A stretch of DNA of 64,000 nt from NCBI RefSeq assembly GCF_020165195.1, contig NZ_JAIUHR010000006.1:166636-230635 (forward strand), written 5' to 3'. Within the stretch, counting starts at the first letter, position 1; every line of letters begins with the position of its first letter. The notes below the pieces were generated by a model. That model ran no database searches, was not told where the DNA came from, and worked only from the letters and a program-made list of their open reading frames with translations. Position numbers and translations under genes: made by a program. This DNA is from Mesorhizobium sp. CA14. GTDB taxonomy: Bacteria; Pseudomonadota; Alphaproteobacteria; Rhizobiales; Rhizobiaceae. This document shows, in pieces, positions 17,746 to 25,494 of the stretch.

Positions 17746-18606
17746 TCAGGCGCCTCCCGCCGCGCGTTTTGACCCGACCAGGCGCAGCTGCAACGCATAA
17801 AGCGCCATGGTGACGACGAGCAGAATGAAGGCGGCAGCACTCCCCAGGCCCCAGTTAAGCAGCGACTGGATCATTTGCGCGATCATTTCGGCGAGCATCA
17901 TGTTCGACGTGCCGCCGAGCAGCGCCGGCGTGACGAAATAGCCGAGCGACATGACGAAGACCATCAGGCCGCCGGCGGCGATGCCGGGCAATGACAGCGG
18001 CAACAGGATGCGCCTGAAGGCGGCGAACGGGCTGGCACCACAAAGAGCGGCTGCGCGCAAAGTCATTGGATCGATCGCGCGCAAGGTGCCGACCAGCGGC
18101 AGGATCATGAAGGGCAGCATGATGTAGACCATGCCGATGGTGACGCCGGTGAGATTGTTGATCAGCGGCAGTGGCTGATCGATGATGCCGGCGCCCATCA
18201 GCGCCCGGTTGATGACGCCGGTGCGCTGCAACAGCACCATCCAGGCATAGGTGCGGGTCAAGAGGTTCGTCCACATCGAGAGGATGATGATGCCGAACAG
18301 GATCGAGGCGAGCGCCGGCGGCATGATCGCCAGCATCCAGGCAACGGGGAAGGCGACGACCACGGTGACGATGGTGACGACGAAGGCGACCACGAAAGTA
18401 TTGAAGAACACCCGCACGTAGGTGCCGTCGCCCAGCAGCGCCGCGTAATTCTGCAGGCCTGGAGCGGGGTCGGTGACGCTGCGCAGCAGGAGCGCCAGCA
18501 CCGGCACGACGAAAAACAACCCGATCAGGATCAACGCCGGAAACAGGCCGCCCAGGCCTGCCGGTATGCGCGAGGTTGTGATCCCTTGCTGTGCTTCCAC
18601 CGACAT
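17746..18606 (-). CDS. ABC transporter permease, PotB-like
   Basis: 286 residues with an N-terminal membrane helix (GGLFPALILIGLFFVVPVLA, residue 19-38) and a coupling loop at RAAALCGASPFAAFRRILLP. The family imports spermidine, putrescine, opines or related amines. It lies 71 bases after the binding-protein gene; a perfect 13-base-pair hairpin occupies that gap. It is followed at once by the second permease. Confidence 0.82.
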   Translation of the reverse strand: MSVEAQQGITTSRIPAGLGGLFPALILIGLFFVVPVLALLLRSVTDPAPGLQNYAALLGDGTYVRVFFNTFVVAFVVTIVTVVVAFPVAWMLAIMPPALASILFGIIILSMWTNLLTRTYAWMVLLQRTGVINRALMGAGIIDQPLPLINNLTGVTIGMVYIMLPFMILPLVGTLRAIDPMTLRAAALCGASPFAAFRRILLPLSLPGIAAGGLMVFVMSLGYFVTPALLGGTSNMMLAEMIAQMIQSLLNWGLGSAAAFILLVVTMALYALQLRLVGSKRAAGGA

Positions 18607-18627
18607 GAGGTAGTAATCCCGGATTGC

Positions 18628-18657
18628 GGATCGGGACGGCGAGCGCCGTCCCGATCC
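18628..18657 (-). promoter_or_regulatory. Perfect intercistronic hairpin after the binding-protein gene
   Basis: GGATCGGGACGGC (18628-18640), loop of four, then GCCGTCCCGATCC (18645-18657): a 13-base-pair perfect stem. It lies between the binding-protein gene and the first permease gene of the same operon. No T-run follows on the minus strand, so it more likely protects or processes the binding-protein mRNA, giving more binding protein than permease, than terminates. Confidence 0.7.
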
Positions 18658-18677
18658 TTGTCACGAAAAGGCGGCGT

Positions 18678-19682
18678 CTACTTCGCCTGCCAGGCGTACC
18701 AGCGCGTGGCGATCTCGTCGCGATGCTCGGCCCAGTAGTTCATGTCGAGGTTGATCTGGCCGTCGACATGGGCGTCGGGCAAGCCCTTGACCACGTCGGC
18801 GGGCATTTCCGCCTTGGCCTTGGTGTTGATCGGCGCGTAGCCGCTCGCCTCGGCGAATTTCGCCTGCCCGGTCGGGCTGGTCGCCGCGGCGAGGAACTTC
18901 ATGGCGCCGTCCTTGTTCCTGGCGCCCTTCGGCACCACCAGGACGTCGGCGGCGGTGAGGTTCTGGTTCCACGACACGCCGACATCGGCGCCGTCCTTCT
19001 CGAGCGCGAAGACGCGGCCGTTCCAGAGCTGGCCGAAGGCGGCCTCGCCGGAGGCGATCAGCTGCTGCGATTCGGCGCCGCCGCCCCACCAGACGATGTC
19101 CGACTTGATGGTGTCGAGCTTCTTGAAGGCGCGGTCGAGGTCGAGCGGATAGAGCTTGTCGGCCGGCACGCCGTCGGCGAGCAGCGCGATCTCGATCACG
19201 CCCGGCGCCGACCATTTGTAGAAGGTGCGCTTGCCCGGAAACTTCTTGGTGTCGAACATGTCCGCCCAGCTTCCCGGCTCGCCGGAGACGGCGCCCTTGT
19301 TCCAGGCAAGCACGAAGGAATAGTAAAAGCTGCCGACGGCGTTCTCATTGCTGAAGCGCGGGTCGAGATCGGCCTTCGGCACGACGGCGAAGTCGATCGG
19401 CTCGAGCAACCCATCCTTGGCCGCCTTGATGGCGAAATCCATCTCGACATCGACGACGTCCCAGGTGACGTTCTTGGCGTCGACCATGGCCTTCAGCTTG
19501 CCGTAGTCGGTCGGCCCGTCCTGCAGCACCTTGATGCCCGAAGAGGTGGTGAAAGGCTCGGCCCAGGATTTGGTCTGGGCTTCCTGCGTCGTCCCGCCCC
19601 AGCTGGTGAACACCATTTCATCGGCCTTCGCGGCCGTGGTCGCCATCAGTCCGGCAAGGATGCCGGCGAAAATCAGTTTCAT
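18678..19682 (-). CDS. ABC transporter, periplasmic binding protein (PotD-like)
   Basis: 334 residues, with a signal peptide (MKLIFAGILAGLMATTAAKA, cleavage near residue 20) and mature start DEMVFTSWGGTT, typical of the polyamine/iron-type binding proteins (cluster D). The WGG element and the later VEMDFAIKA and WWGGGAESQQ segments belong to the ligand cleft. The ATG at 19682 follows GAGGAG. A longer in-frame reading runs into the aldehyde dehydrogenase gene and is rejected. It follows the enzymes of the operon at a gap of 62 bases. Confidence 0.82.
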   Translation of the reverse strand: MKLIFAGILAGLMATTAAKADEMVFTSWGGTTQEAQTKSWAEPFTTSSGIKVLQDGPTDYGKLKAMVDAKNVTWDVVDVEMDFAIKAAKDGLLEPIDFAVVPKADLDPRFSNENAVGSFYYSFVLAWNKGAVSGEPGSWADMFDTKKFPGKRTFYKWSAPGVIEIALLADGVPADKLYPLDLDRAFKKLDTIKSDIVWWGGGAESQQLIASGEAAFGQLWNGRVFALEKDGADVGVSWNQNLTAADVLVVPKGARNKDGAMKFLAAATSPTGQAKFAEASGYAPINTKAKAEMPADVVKGLPDAHVDGQINLDMNYWAEHRDEIATRWYAWQAK

Positions 19683-19744
19683 GTCGTTCTCCTCTGATTG
19701 GTTGTTCCGTTTCTTGTTCTTGTCTGCACCCTCGCCATGCCGTC

Positions 19745-21220
19745 TCAGCGCATGATGAAAGGATCGGGGATCGGGTCGTCCGAGGTGCGGATCCATACCG
19801 ATTTCGAGCGCGTGTAATCGCGGATGGCGTCGAGGCCGCCTTCGCGGCCGAGGCCGGAAAGGCCGTAGCCGCCGAAAGGAACCAGCGGCGAGACGGCGCG
19901 GTAAGTGTTGACCCAGACGACGCCGGCATGGATGCCGCGGGCCATGCGATGCGCCTTGGCGAGATTTGAGGTGAAGACGCCGGAGGCGAGCCCGAATTGC
20001 GTGTCGTTGGCCAAATCCAGCGCTTCAGCCTCGCTGTCGAAGGCAAGCACACTCAGCACCGGACCGAACAGCTCTTCGCGCACGCAGGCGAGAGCCTGGT
20101 CCTGCGCCTCTATGATGGTCGGCGCGTAGTAGTATCCGTCGGCCTTGCCCTTCGGCCGCGCGCCGCCGGTGACCAGTCGGCCGCCTGCCGCCGCGCTCTC
20201 CGCCACGATCGCCTCGATCCTTTCGCGCTGGCGCGAGGTCGCCAGTGGGCCCATCTCGGTCGCGGGATCCTGCGGGTCGCCGATGACGATGGCTTCCGCC
20301 TTGCGCTTCAGCCGCGCGAGGAAATCGTCCTTGACCGAGCGCTCGACCAGCAGCCGCGAGCCCGCGACGCAACTCTGGCCGGTGGCCGCGAAGATGCCGG
20401 CGACAACCGCATTGGCGGCGCTGTCGAGATCGGCGTCGGCGAAGACGACGACCGGGCTTTTGCCACCGAGCTCGAGCGTCGTGTAAGCGAGGTTCTCGGC
20501 GGTGTTGGCGACAATCCGTCGGGCGGTCGAAGGGCCGCCGGTGAAGGCGACGCGCGCGACCAGCCGATGGCTGGTCAGGCGGTGCCCGCAATCATGGCCG
20601 AAGCCGGTGAGGATGTTGACGCTGCCGGCAGGGAAGCCGGCCTCATGGACGAGCTCGGCGAAAGCCAGCAGCGGCGCCGGCCCATCCTCGGAGGCCTTGA
20701 GAACGACGGTGCAGCCGGCGGCCAGCGCCGGGCCGAGCTTGACCGCCGACAGGAAGAGCTGCGAGTTCCAGGGTACGACGGCCGCGACGACGCCGATCGG
20801 CTCGGGCCGAACCGTCACTTCCATATCGGCCTTGTCGATCGGGATGAAAGCGCCTTCATGCTTGTCGGCCAGTCCGCCATAATAGCGGTAGTAATCGCCG
20901 ACATAGGCGATCTGTGCGCGCGTCTCGCGGATGATCTTGCCGGTGTCGCGCGTTTCAAGCTCGGCCAGGCGGCTGGCATTGGCGGCGACGAGATCGCCGA
21001 GCCTGACCAGCAGTTTTCCACGCGCGGTTGCGGTCATTGCCGCCCATGGGCCGGAGCGTAGCGCCCGGTGCGCGGCCTCCACGGCGCGGTCGACATCGGC
21101 AACCGAAGCTGCGGGCATCGTCGCCCAGGGCAGGCCCGTCGACGGATCGATGCTTTCGAAGGTGGAGGCGGGCTCAGTGAAACGGCCGTCTATGTAGTTC
21201 CTGAAGGCGGTGCTGCTCAT
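19745..21220 (-). CDS. NAD-dependent aldehyde dehydrogenase
   Basis: 491 residues. ALDH landmarks: VVPWNSQLF (oxyanion Asn), VVLKASE (cofactor Lys), FTGGPSTA, the general-base Glu in LELGGKSP, catalytic Cys in GQSCVAG, EELFGPV and PFGGYGLSGLGRE. Substrate class is not certain; the closest-looking families oxidise betaine aldehyde, 4-aminobutyraldehyde or other semialdehydes. In this operon it probably oxidises an aldehyde made by the monooxygenase/hydrolase pair upstream. The ATG at 21220 overlaps the stop of the luciferase-like gene by four bases. Confidence 0.87.
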   Translation of the reverse strand: MSSTAFRNYIDGRFTEPASTFESIDPSTGLPWATMPAASVADVDRAVEAAHRALRSGPWAAMTATARGKLLVRLGDLVAANASRLAELETRDTGKIIRETRAQIAYVGDYYRYYGGLADKHEGAFIPIDKADMEVTVRPEPIGVVAAVVPWNSQLFLSAVKLGPALAAGCTVVLKASEDGPAPLLAFAELVHEAGFPAGSVNILTGFGHDCGHRLTSHRLVARVAFTGGPSTARRIVANTAENLAYTTLELGGKSPVVVFADADLDSAANAVVAGIFAATGQSCVAGSRLLVERSVKDDFLARLKRKAEAIVIGDPQDPATEMGPLATSRQRERIEAIVAESAAAGGRLVTGGARPKGKADGYYYAPTIIEAQDQALACVREELFGPVLSVLAFDSEAEALDLANDTQFGLASGVFTSNLAKAHRMARGIHAGVVWVNTYRAVSPLVPFGGYGLSGLGREGGLDAIRDYTRSKSVWIRTSDDPIPDPFIMR

Positions 21221-22269
21221 CGCGACTCCGCCTCCTGGAAAGCCGGCATCACCTTGTCGACGAACAGCTGCAGCGATTTCTTCTTGCGCTCGTGCGAAAG
21301 GCCGCTGTCGATCCAGATCGAATACTGGTCGTAGCCCTGCGCCTCATAGGTCTTCAGCTTGGCGATCACCTCGTCGGCCTGGCCGATGACCAGGTTTTGC
21401 CGGATCTTGTCCGGCGCGTATTGCGGCATCGCCGCGATCTCTTCCTCGGTCAGCGACTCCAAGACGCCCTGGCGAACAGGTTTCTTGTTCTGGAACCAGG
21501 CGCCGAATTGGCAGTAGAACTGCGACAGGTCCCGGGTCAGGCGATCGGCGTCGGCGGCGCTCTCGGCGACGAAAGTGTGCATCAGCAGCATGATCTGCGG
21601 CCGTGGGATGTCCGGATGCGCCTGGCAGGCGGCATTGAAGCGCTCCATCAGGCTGGCCACCTCGCCGTCGCCTGCGGCAAGCGGCGTCACCTGGACCTGG
21701 CATTTGTTGGCGATCGCGAAGTCGTGTGAGTTCGGGTCGCGCGCGGCCACCCAGATCGGCGGGTAGGGCTTTTGCAGAGGCTTCGGCGAGGAGGTCGTCG
21801 GCGGAAACTGCCAGAACTCGCCGGAATGCTCGTAGTCACCGTCCCAGAGGCCGCGGATCGCCGGTATCATCTCGCGCATGCGCTGGCCGGCGCCCCAGGC
21901 ATCGAGCCCTGGGAAAACGCGCTGATACTCATAGCTGTAAGCGCCGCGCGCGATGCCCAGATCCAGCCTGCCGCCGGTGATGACATCGGCCATTGCCGCT
22001 TCGCCGGCGAGTTTGATCGGGTGCCAGAAGGGCGCGATGATCGTGCCGGTGCCAAGACGGATGGTTTTCGTCTTGGCGGCGAGATAGGCGATGTTGATGA
22101 AGGGATTCGGCGAGATGGTGAATTCCATCCCGTGATGCTCGCCGATCCAGGCCGTCTCGAAGCCGGCCTGCTCCGCCAGCAGCACCAGTTCTTCAAGCTC
22201 CGTAAGCAGTTCGGAATGCGGCTTGGCGAGATCCGAGCGCTCCATATGGACGAAAAGCGAAAATTTCAT
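21217..22269 (-). CDS. LLM-class (luciferase-like) flavin-dependent monooxygenase
   Basis: 350 residues with the bacterial-luciferase TIM-barrel fold: MKFSLFVHMERSD start, WIGEHHGM (the active-site His pair region), RLGTGTIIAPFWHP, and the LGIARGAY segment. Such enzymes use FMNH2 supplied by a separate flavin reductase; a reductase domain is encoded in the gene directly upstream. Known members oxidise or open N-heterocycles, sulfonates, chelators such as NTA, or aldehydes. The start ATG at 22269 is chosen because the family begins there; a longer open frame to 22566 runs through the upstream gene and is arginine-rich shadow sequence. Confidence 0.85.
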   Translation of the reverse strand: MKFSLFVHMERSDLAKPHSELLTELEELVLLAEQAGFETAWIGEHHGMEFTISPNPFINIAYLAAKTKTIRLGTGTIIAPFWHPIKLAGEAAMADVITGGRLDLGIARGAYSYEYQRVFPGLDAWGAGQRMREMIPAIRGLWDGDYEHSGEFWQFPPTTSSPKPLQKPYPPIWVAARDPNSHDFAIANKCQVQVTPLAAGDGEVASLMERFNAACQAHPDIPRPQIMLLMHTFVAESAADADRLTRDLSQFYCQFGAWFQNKKPVRQGVLESLTEEEIAAMPQYAPDKIRQNLVIGQADEVIAKLKTYEAQGYDQYSIWIDSGLSHERKKKSLQLFVDKVMPAFQEAESR

Positions 22270-22274
22270 CGGTC

Positions 22275-24083
22275 TCACCGCTGGCCGGAATGGATTGGGC
22301 CGGAATGGCTTGGCGTCGACGGCGTCGGCTTTGCGAGCGGCCGGACCTCGCCTTCGACCTCGTTGCCAACATAGACGCCGAACATGTCCTCGGCGCGCTC
22401 GCGTGCGTAGCGGGCGAGCATCGAACGCACTGCCGGGTCGACGATCTTCAATTCCGCGATCCGCTCGATCTCGACAAAGCGGATCTGGCCGTCGCCGGAG
22501 ACGGGGGCGTCCACCGTCCCGCGATAATAGACGTGCGTGCGGGCAGCGACCGTCGCGTCGTCCCACACTGCGTAGAGGAAGCCGAGCTCGGCATCGATCG
22601 CCTTGGCGGCAAGTTTTCCCCTGAGGCTGCGGGCGTCGTTCGCGGCACCGAGGCCGCGGCCGGCCGGCAATTGGTAAGATCCCTCTGCGGTCTCGAAGAA
22701 GAGCACGCGGCCTTCGTTCTCGAGGATCGCGCCGACCTCGGTTCCGGGCGGAGCGGCCGCCGCCAACGCCTCCTGGCTCAGGCCCGGCGTGACATAGGCG
22801 CCCCGGCAGTAACCGAGAGGCTGTGCGCCATTGTGGCTGAAGTCATGGACGCGGCCGATGAGGATCGAATGGTCGCCGGCATCGACCAATTGCGCCATGC
22901 CGCAATCGAACACCGCGACCGATCCGTCGATCACCGGATTGCCGGTCTGTCCAGGTTGCCAAGCCACCGAGGCGAATTTGTCCGCGACCTTCGAGGCGAA
23001 GATGCCGGACGCGGATTTCTGGGCTTCCGACAGGACGTTGATGGCAAAGCCTCTCGCAGTCGAGAAGGCCTGATGCCCCAGCGCCTTCTTGGCAATGCAG
23101 ACCAGCACCATCGGCGGGTCGAGCGAGACGGAGGTGAAGGAGTTGGCGGTGAAGCCGCGCGGATCGCCAGCCTCGTCGATCGTGGTGACGATGGTGACGC
23201 CGGTCAGGAAGGAGCCGAGCGCGCGCCGGAACTCCATGGCATCGAATGCCGGACCGGCCTCCGCGTCTGCGGAAGCACTCGACGCCTCGTCGAGAAAGTT
23301 AATTATCCGTTGAGTCACTTTTTGCGGCGAAGCGATTGTCATCATGTGCTTTTCGCCATTCAGCACCAAGCACCGCCCCGCCGGCGCGAGCCGCGCCATC
23401 GCCGCCGACATGGCGGGTGTCGAATTGCGATCCTCCGAGCCGGTCATGAACAGCGCGGGTGCGGCAAGGTCGGCCAGGTGATCGGTGTGCGCGGTGTCGG
23501 CGCTGGCAAAGAGGCGGTAGGTGCGGGCATAGCCTTCGGCGTCGACGCTTTCGAGCGCCGCGCGGGCCGTCGCAGCCGCGTCTGAAAGAGCCGGCGGAAT
23601 CGGATTGCCGAACCAGCGGGCGATCGTGGCGGCGATGGCCGACGGATCGCTGGGTCCGCAGAGCGCTGCCGCCCGTTCGCGCACCGCTTGCGCGAGTTCG
23701 GGTGGGCGCCGGAAGACGGCGTTGAGGCATATGAGGGCGCTAATGCGCGACGGGGCGCGGAACGCGAGTTCCTGCGCGATCAGCGCACCCATCGAGTGGC
23801 CGACAACGGCGACGCGATCGAGGCCGAGATGATCAAGCAGGCGGATCGCCTGATCGGCGAAGTCCGACAGCTGGGCATTCGCCGGCGGGAGAGGCGAAGA
23901 GCCATGGCCGAGCATGTCGATGGCGACCAGGTCGAAGCGGTCCTGCATCGCGGCGACCTGCGGCTGCCAGATTTCGGCATTCATGCCGACGCCGTGGATG
24001 AGCAGAACCGGTCTGCCTGAACCGGCACGGATGAATCCGGTGCCGTCGGGTGCCTTGCTGCGGATCGTCGCGGCGTCAGCCAT
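22275..24083 (-). CDS. Triple-domain fusion: alpha/beta hydrolase, flavin reductase, Nudix-like tail
   Basis: 602 residues in one frame. Residues 1-265 are an alpha/beta hydrolase: LLIHGVGMNAEIW (oxyanion region), nucleophile elbow GHSMGAL (Ser near 97), Asp in TGSEDRNSTP, His in GEKHMMT. Residues about 280-430 are an FMN-binding split-barrel flavin reductase (FLTGVTIVTT, TANSFTSVSLDPP, SEAQKSASG). Residues 440-590 resemble a Nudix-like or regulatory domain (GAILENEGRVLFFETAEG). The reductase would feed FMNH2 to the LLM monooxygenase and the hydrolase would act on its product. The ATG at 24083 overlaps the upstream gene by eight bases and has GGAG before it. I see no frameshift or internal stop, so the fusion appears real. 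Confidence 0.8.
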   Translation of the reverse strand: MADAATIRSKAPDGTGFIRAGSGRPVLLIHGVGMNAEIWQPQVAAMQDRFDLVAIDMLGHGSSPLPPANAQLSDFADQAIRLLDHLGLDRVAVVGHSMGALIAQELAFRAPSRISALICLNAVFRRPPELAQAVRERAAALCGPSDPSAIAATIARWFGNPIPPALSDAAATARAALESVDAEGYARTYRLFASADTAHTDHLADLAAPALFMTGSEDRNSTPAMSAAMARLAPAGRCLVLNGEKHMMTIASPQKVTQRIINFLDEASSASADAEAGPAFDAMEFRRALGSFLTGVTIVTTIDEAGDPRGFTANSFTSVSLDPPMVLVCIAKKALGHQAFSTARGFAINVLSEAQKSASGIFASKVADKFASVAWQPGQTGNPVIDGSVAVFDCGMAQLVDAGDHSILIGRVHDFSHNGAQPLGYCRGAYVTPGLSQEALAAAAPPGTEVGAILENEGRVLFFETAEGSYQLPAGRGLGAANDARSLRGKLAAKAIDAELGFLYAVWDDATVAARTHVYYRGTVDAPVSGDGQIRFVEIERIAELKIVDPAVRSMLARYARERAEDMFGVYVGNEVEGEVRPLAKPTPSTPSHSGPIHSGQR

Positions 24084-24663
24084 GCAGATCTCCGAGCTCC
24101 TTCAGATCCTGGTAGCGATCGCCGATCCGGTGATGCGGGCGGCCGCCGATCGATGCGCCGAGCGCCACGACCAGTTCGTCGGGAGCCGGCGCGTCGCCGA
24201 TCTGGAAATGCACCGTCAGGTAATGCGAGCGGCGGCCTTCGTCGTTCTTGTCCATCAGCGGGATCATGATCGGCGTGTTCGGACCCCCACGCAGGTTGGT
24301 GAAGGCGAGATAGGTCTTGGCGCCGACAGCGCGGCGATAGCGGTTGCCGAAATGCAGCGTGTGGATCAGCGCCGAAGCATGCTCGACCTCGCCGGATGTG
24401 CCGCAAATGGCGGCCTTGCCGTAGCCTTCGATGGCCTCGCCCGAACCTGCTACGCCGATGATCTCATCGGTCAGCGTTTCGCCGAGCACCGGCGCGAAAG
24501 CGCGGATCTCGGGCGAGAGGTCCTCGGTGAAGCCGCGGCCTGCCCACGGGTTGGTGAGCACTGCGGCGACGCCGATCAGACGCAGCGGCCGCGGGGCCGT
24601 CTTGCCGCCCTCGATCAACGTGGTCTCGGTATAGGTTACGATCTTGCGGATGGCCGGCTGCAT
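24076..24663 (-). CDS. AA_synth (DUF1185) family protein
   Basis: 195 residues, recognised as the PF06684 type by its length and by segments VLTNPWAGRG, LTDEIIGVAGSG, GEVEHASALIHTLHFGNR and GASIGGRPHHRIGDRYQDL. The family name (amino acid synthesis) is historical; its chemistry is not established. It heads the eight-gene operon, read divergently from the GntR regulator, and is regularly a small cytoplasmic partner of flavin-dependent oxygenase genes in such clusters (my recollection, not shown here). His residues in the HHRIGDR and VEHASAL segments could be active-site residues. GAGGA lies ahead of the ATG at 24663. Confidence 0.7.
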   Translation of the reverse strand: MQPAIRKIVTYTETTLIEGGKTAPRPLRLIGVAAVLTNPWAGRGFTEDLSPEIRAFAPVLGETLTDEIIGVAGSGEAIEGYGKAAICGTSGEVEHASALIHTLHFGNRYRRAVGAKTYLAFTNLRGGPNTPIMIPLMDKNDEGRRSHYLTVHFQIGDAPAPDELVVALGASIGGRPHHRIGDRYQDLKELGDLHG

Positions 24664-24717
24664 GAAATTCCTCGGGATGGAGCACCTCGCGGCGGCACCA
24701 ATTTCTGTATCATCTTA

Positions 24718-24742
24718 TGGTATACCATGCTATGGAGTGCCA
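24718..24742. promoter_or_regulatory. Paired TGG-N4-CCA operator for the FCD-GntR regulator
   Basis: The 139-base divergent gap contains the perfect palindrome TGGTATACCA (24718-24727) and a second, TGG-AGTG-CCA copy (24733-24742), their centres 15 bases apart. TGGTATACCA-like sites are typical of FCD-subfamily GntR proteins. The pair lies about 55-80 bases ahead of the operon start (24663) and 60-85 ahead of the regulator start (24803), so one protein could control both directions. Confidence 0.6.
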
Positions 24743-24802
24743 TTCGCCTTGTCAATTGGTCATGGAATCTGTTTTTGTGACGAGGCTAGGGATTCAGGAA
24801 AA

Positions 24803-25480
24803 ATGGCTGACGACACGCTTCGCATCGACCGCTCCGCCAAGACGTTGAGGACACTGGCGCTGGAGCGCATGCGCGAGGCGATCATGGATTTCCATTTCCA
24901 GCCTGGCGAAAGGCTGGTCGAGCGGCCGTTATGCGACCAGCTCGGGGTCAGCCGTTCGGTCGTGCGCGAGGTGCTGCGGCAGTTGGAGGCCGAAGGCCTG
25001 GTGCAGATGATAGCTGGACATGGGCCGGCCGTGGCGAAGCCTGATCTCGGCCGGACCGACGAGATCTACGAGCTGCGCGCGCTGCTGGAAGGCATTGCGG
25101 CGAAGGCCTGCGCCACATCGGCCACCGACGATCAGATTGCGCTGCTCGATGCGGCGCTGGCAAAGCTGCTTGAGGCGTGGGCCTCGGGCGTGCCGGCCGA
25201 GGTGATGCGGGCGACGGCGAGCTTCTATGAGGTGCTCTTCGAAGCCGCCGACAAGCGCATAGCCTGGGAGATCGTCACCGGTCTCAATGTTCGCATCAAT
25301 CAGCTGCGTTCGATGACAATCCTGTCGCAGAACCGCCGCGAGCCGGCGATCGCCGAAATGCACGCGATCATGGATGCGATCCGCTCGCGCAAGCCGGAGG
25401 CGGCGGAGGCCGCGGCCCGGCGGCATGTGGAGACGGCATGGAAAATCGCGCGCGACGCGCTTCGGCTGGGTTCGCTTTAG
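24803..25480 (+). CDS. GntR-family regulator, FCD (FadR) subfamily
   Basis: 225 residues: winged helix at about 10-75 (GERLVERPLCDQLGVSRSVV, then RQLEAEGLVQ) and an all-helical FCD sensor domain from about 85. The divergent eight-gene operon is the evident target. In the FCD domain the two late His ligands seem present (EMHAIMDAI, RRHVETA), but the usual early Asp and His of the metal site are replaced (TASFYEVL), so metal binding may be altered. The ATG at 24803 follows AGGA; a longer reading back to 24644 would cover the promoter gap and is rejected. Confidence 0.83.
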   Translation: MADDTLRIDRSAKTLRTLALERMREAIMDFHFQPGERLVERPLCDQLGVSRSVVREVLRQLEAEGLVQMIAGHGPAVAKPDLGRTDEIYELRALLEGIAAKACATSATDDQIALLDAALAKLLEAWASGVPAEVMRATASFYEVLFEAADKRIAWEIVTGLNVRINQLRSMTILSQNRREPAIAEMHAIMDAIRSRKPEAAEAAARRHVETAWKIARDALRLGSL

Positions 25481-25494
25481 ACAGCCTGTTCGAA

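Noticed and set aside
22270..22566. N-terminal extension of the LLM monooxygenase
   Set aside because: The extension is Arg-rich, lies inside the fusion gene, and the family starts at the Met at 22269.
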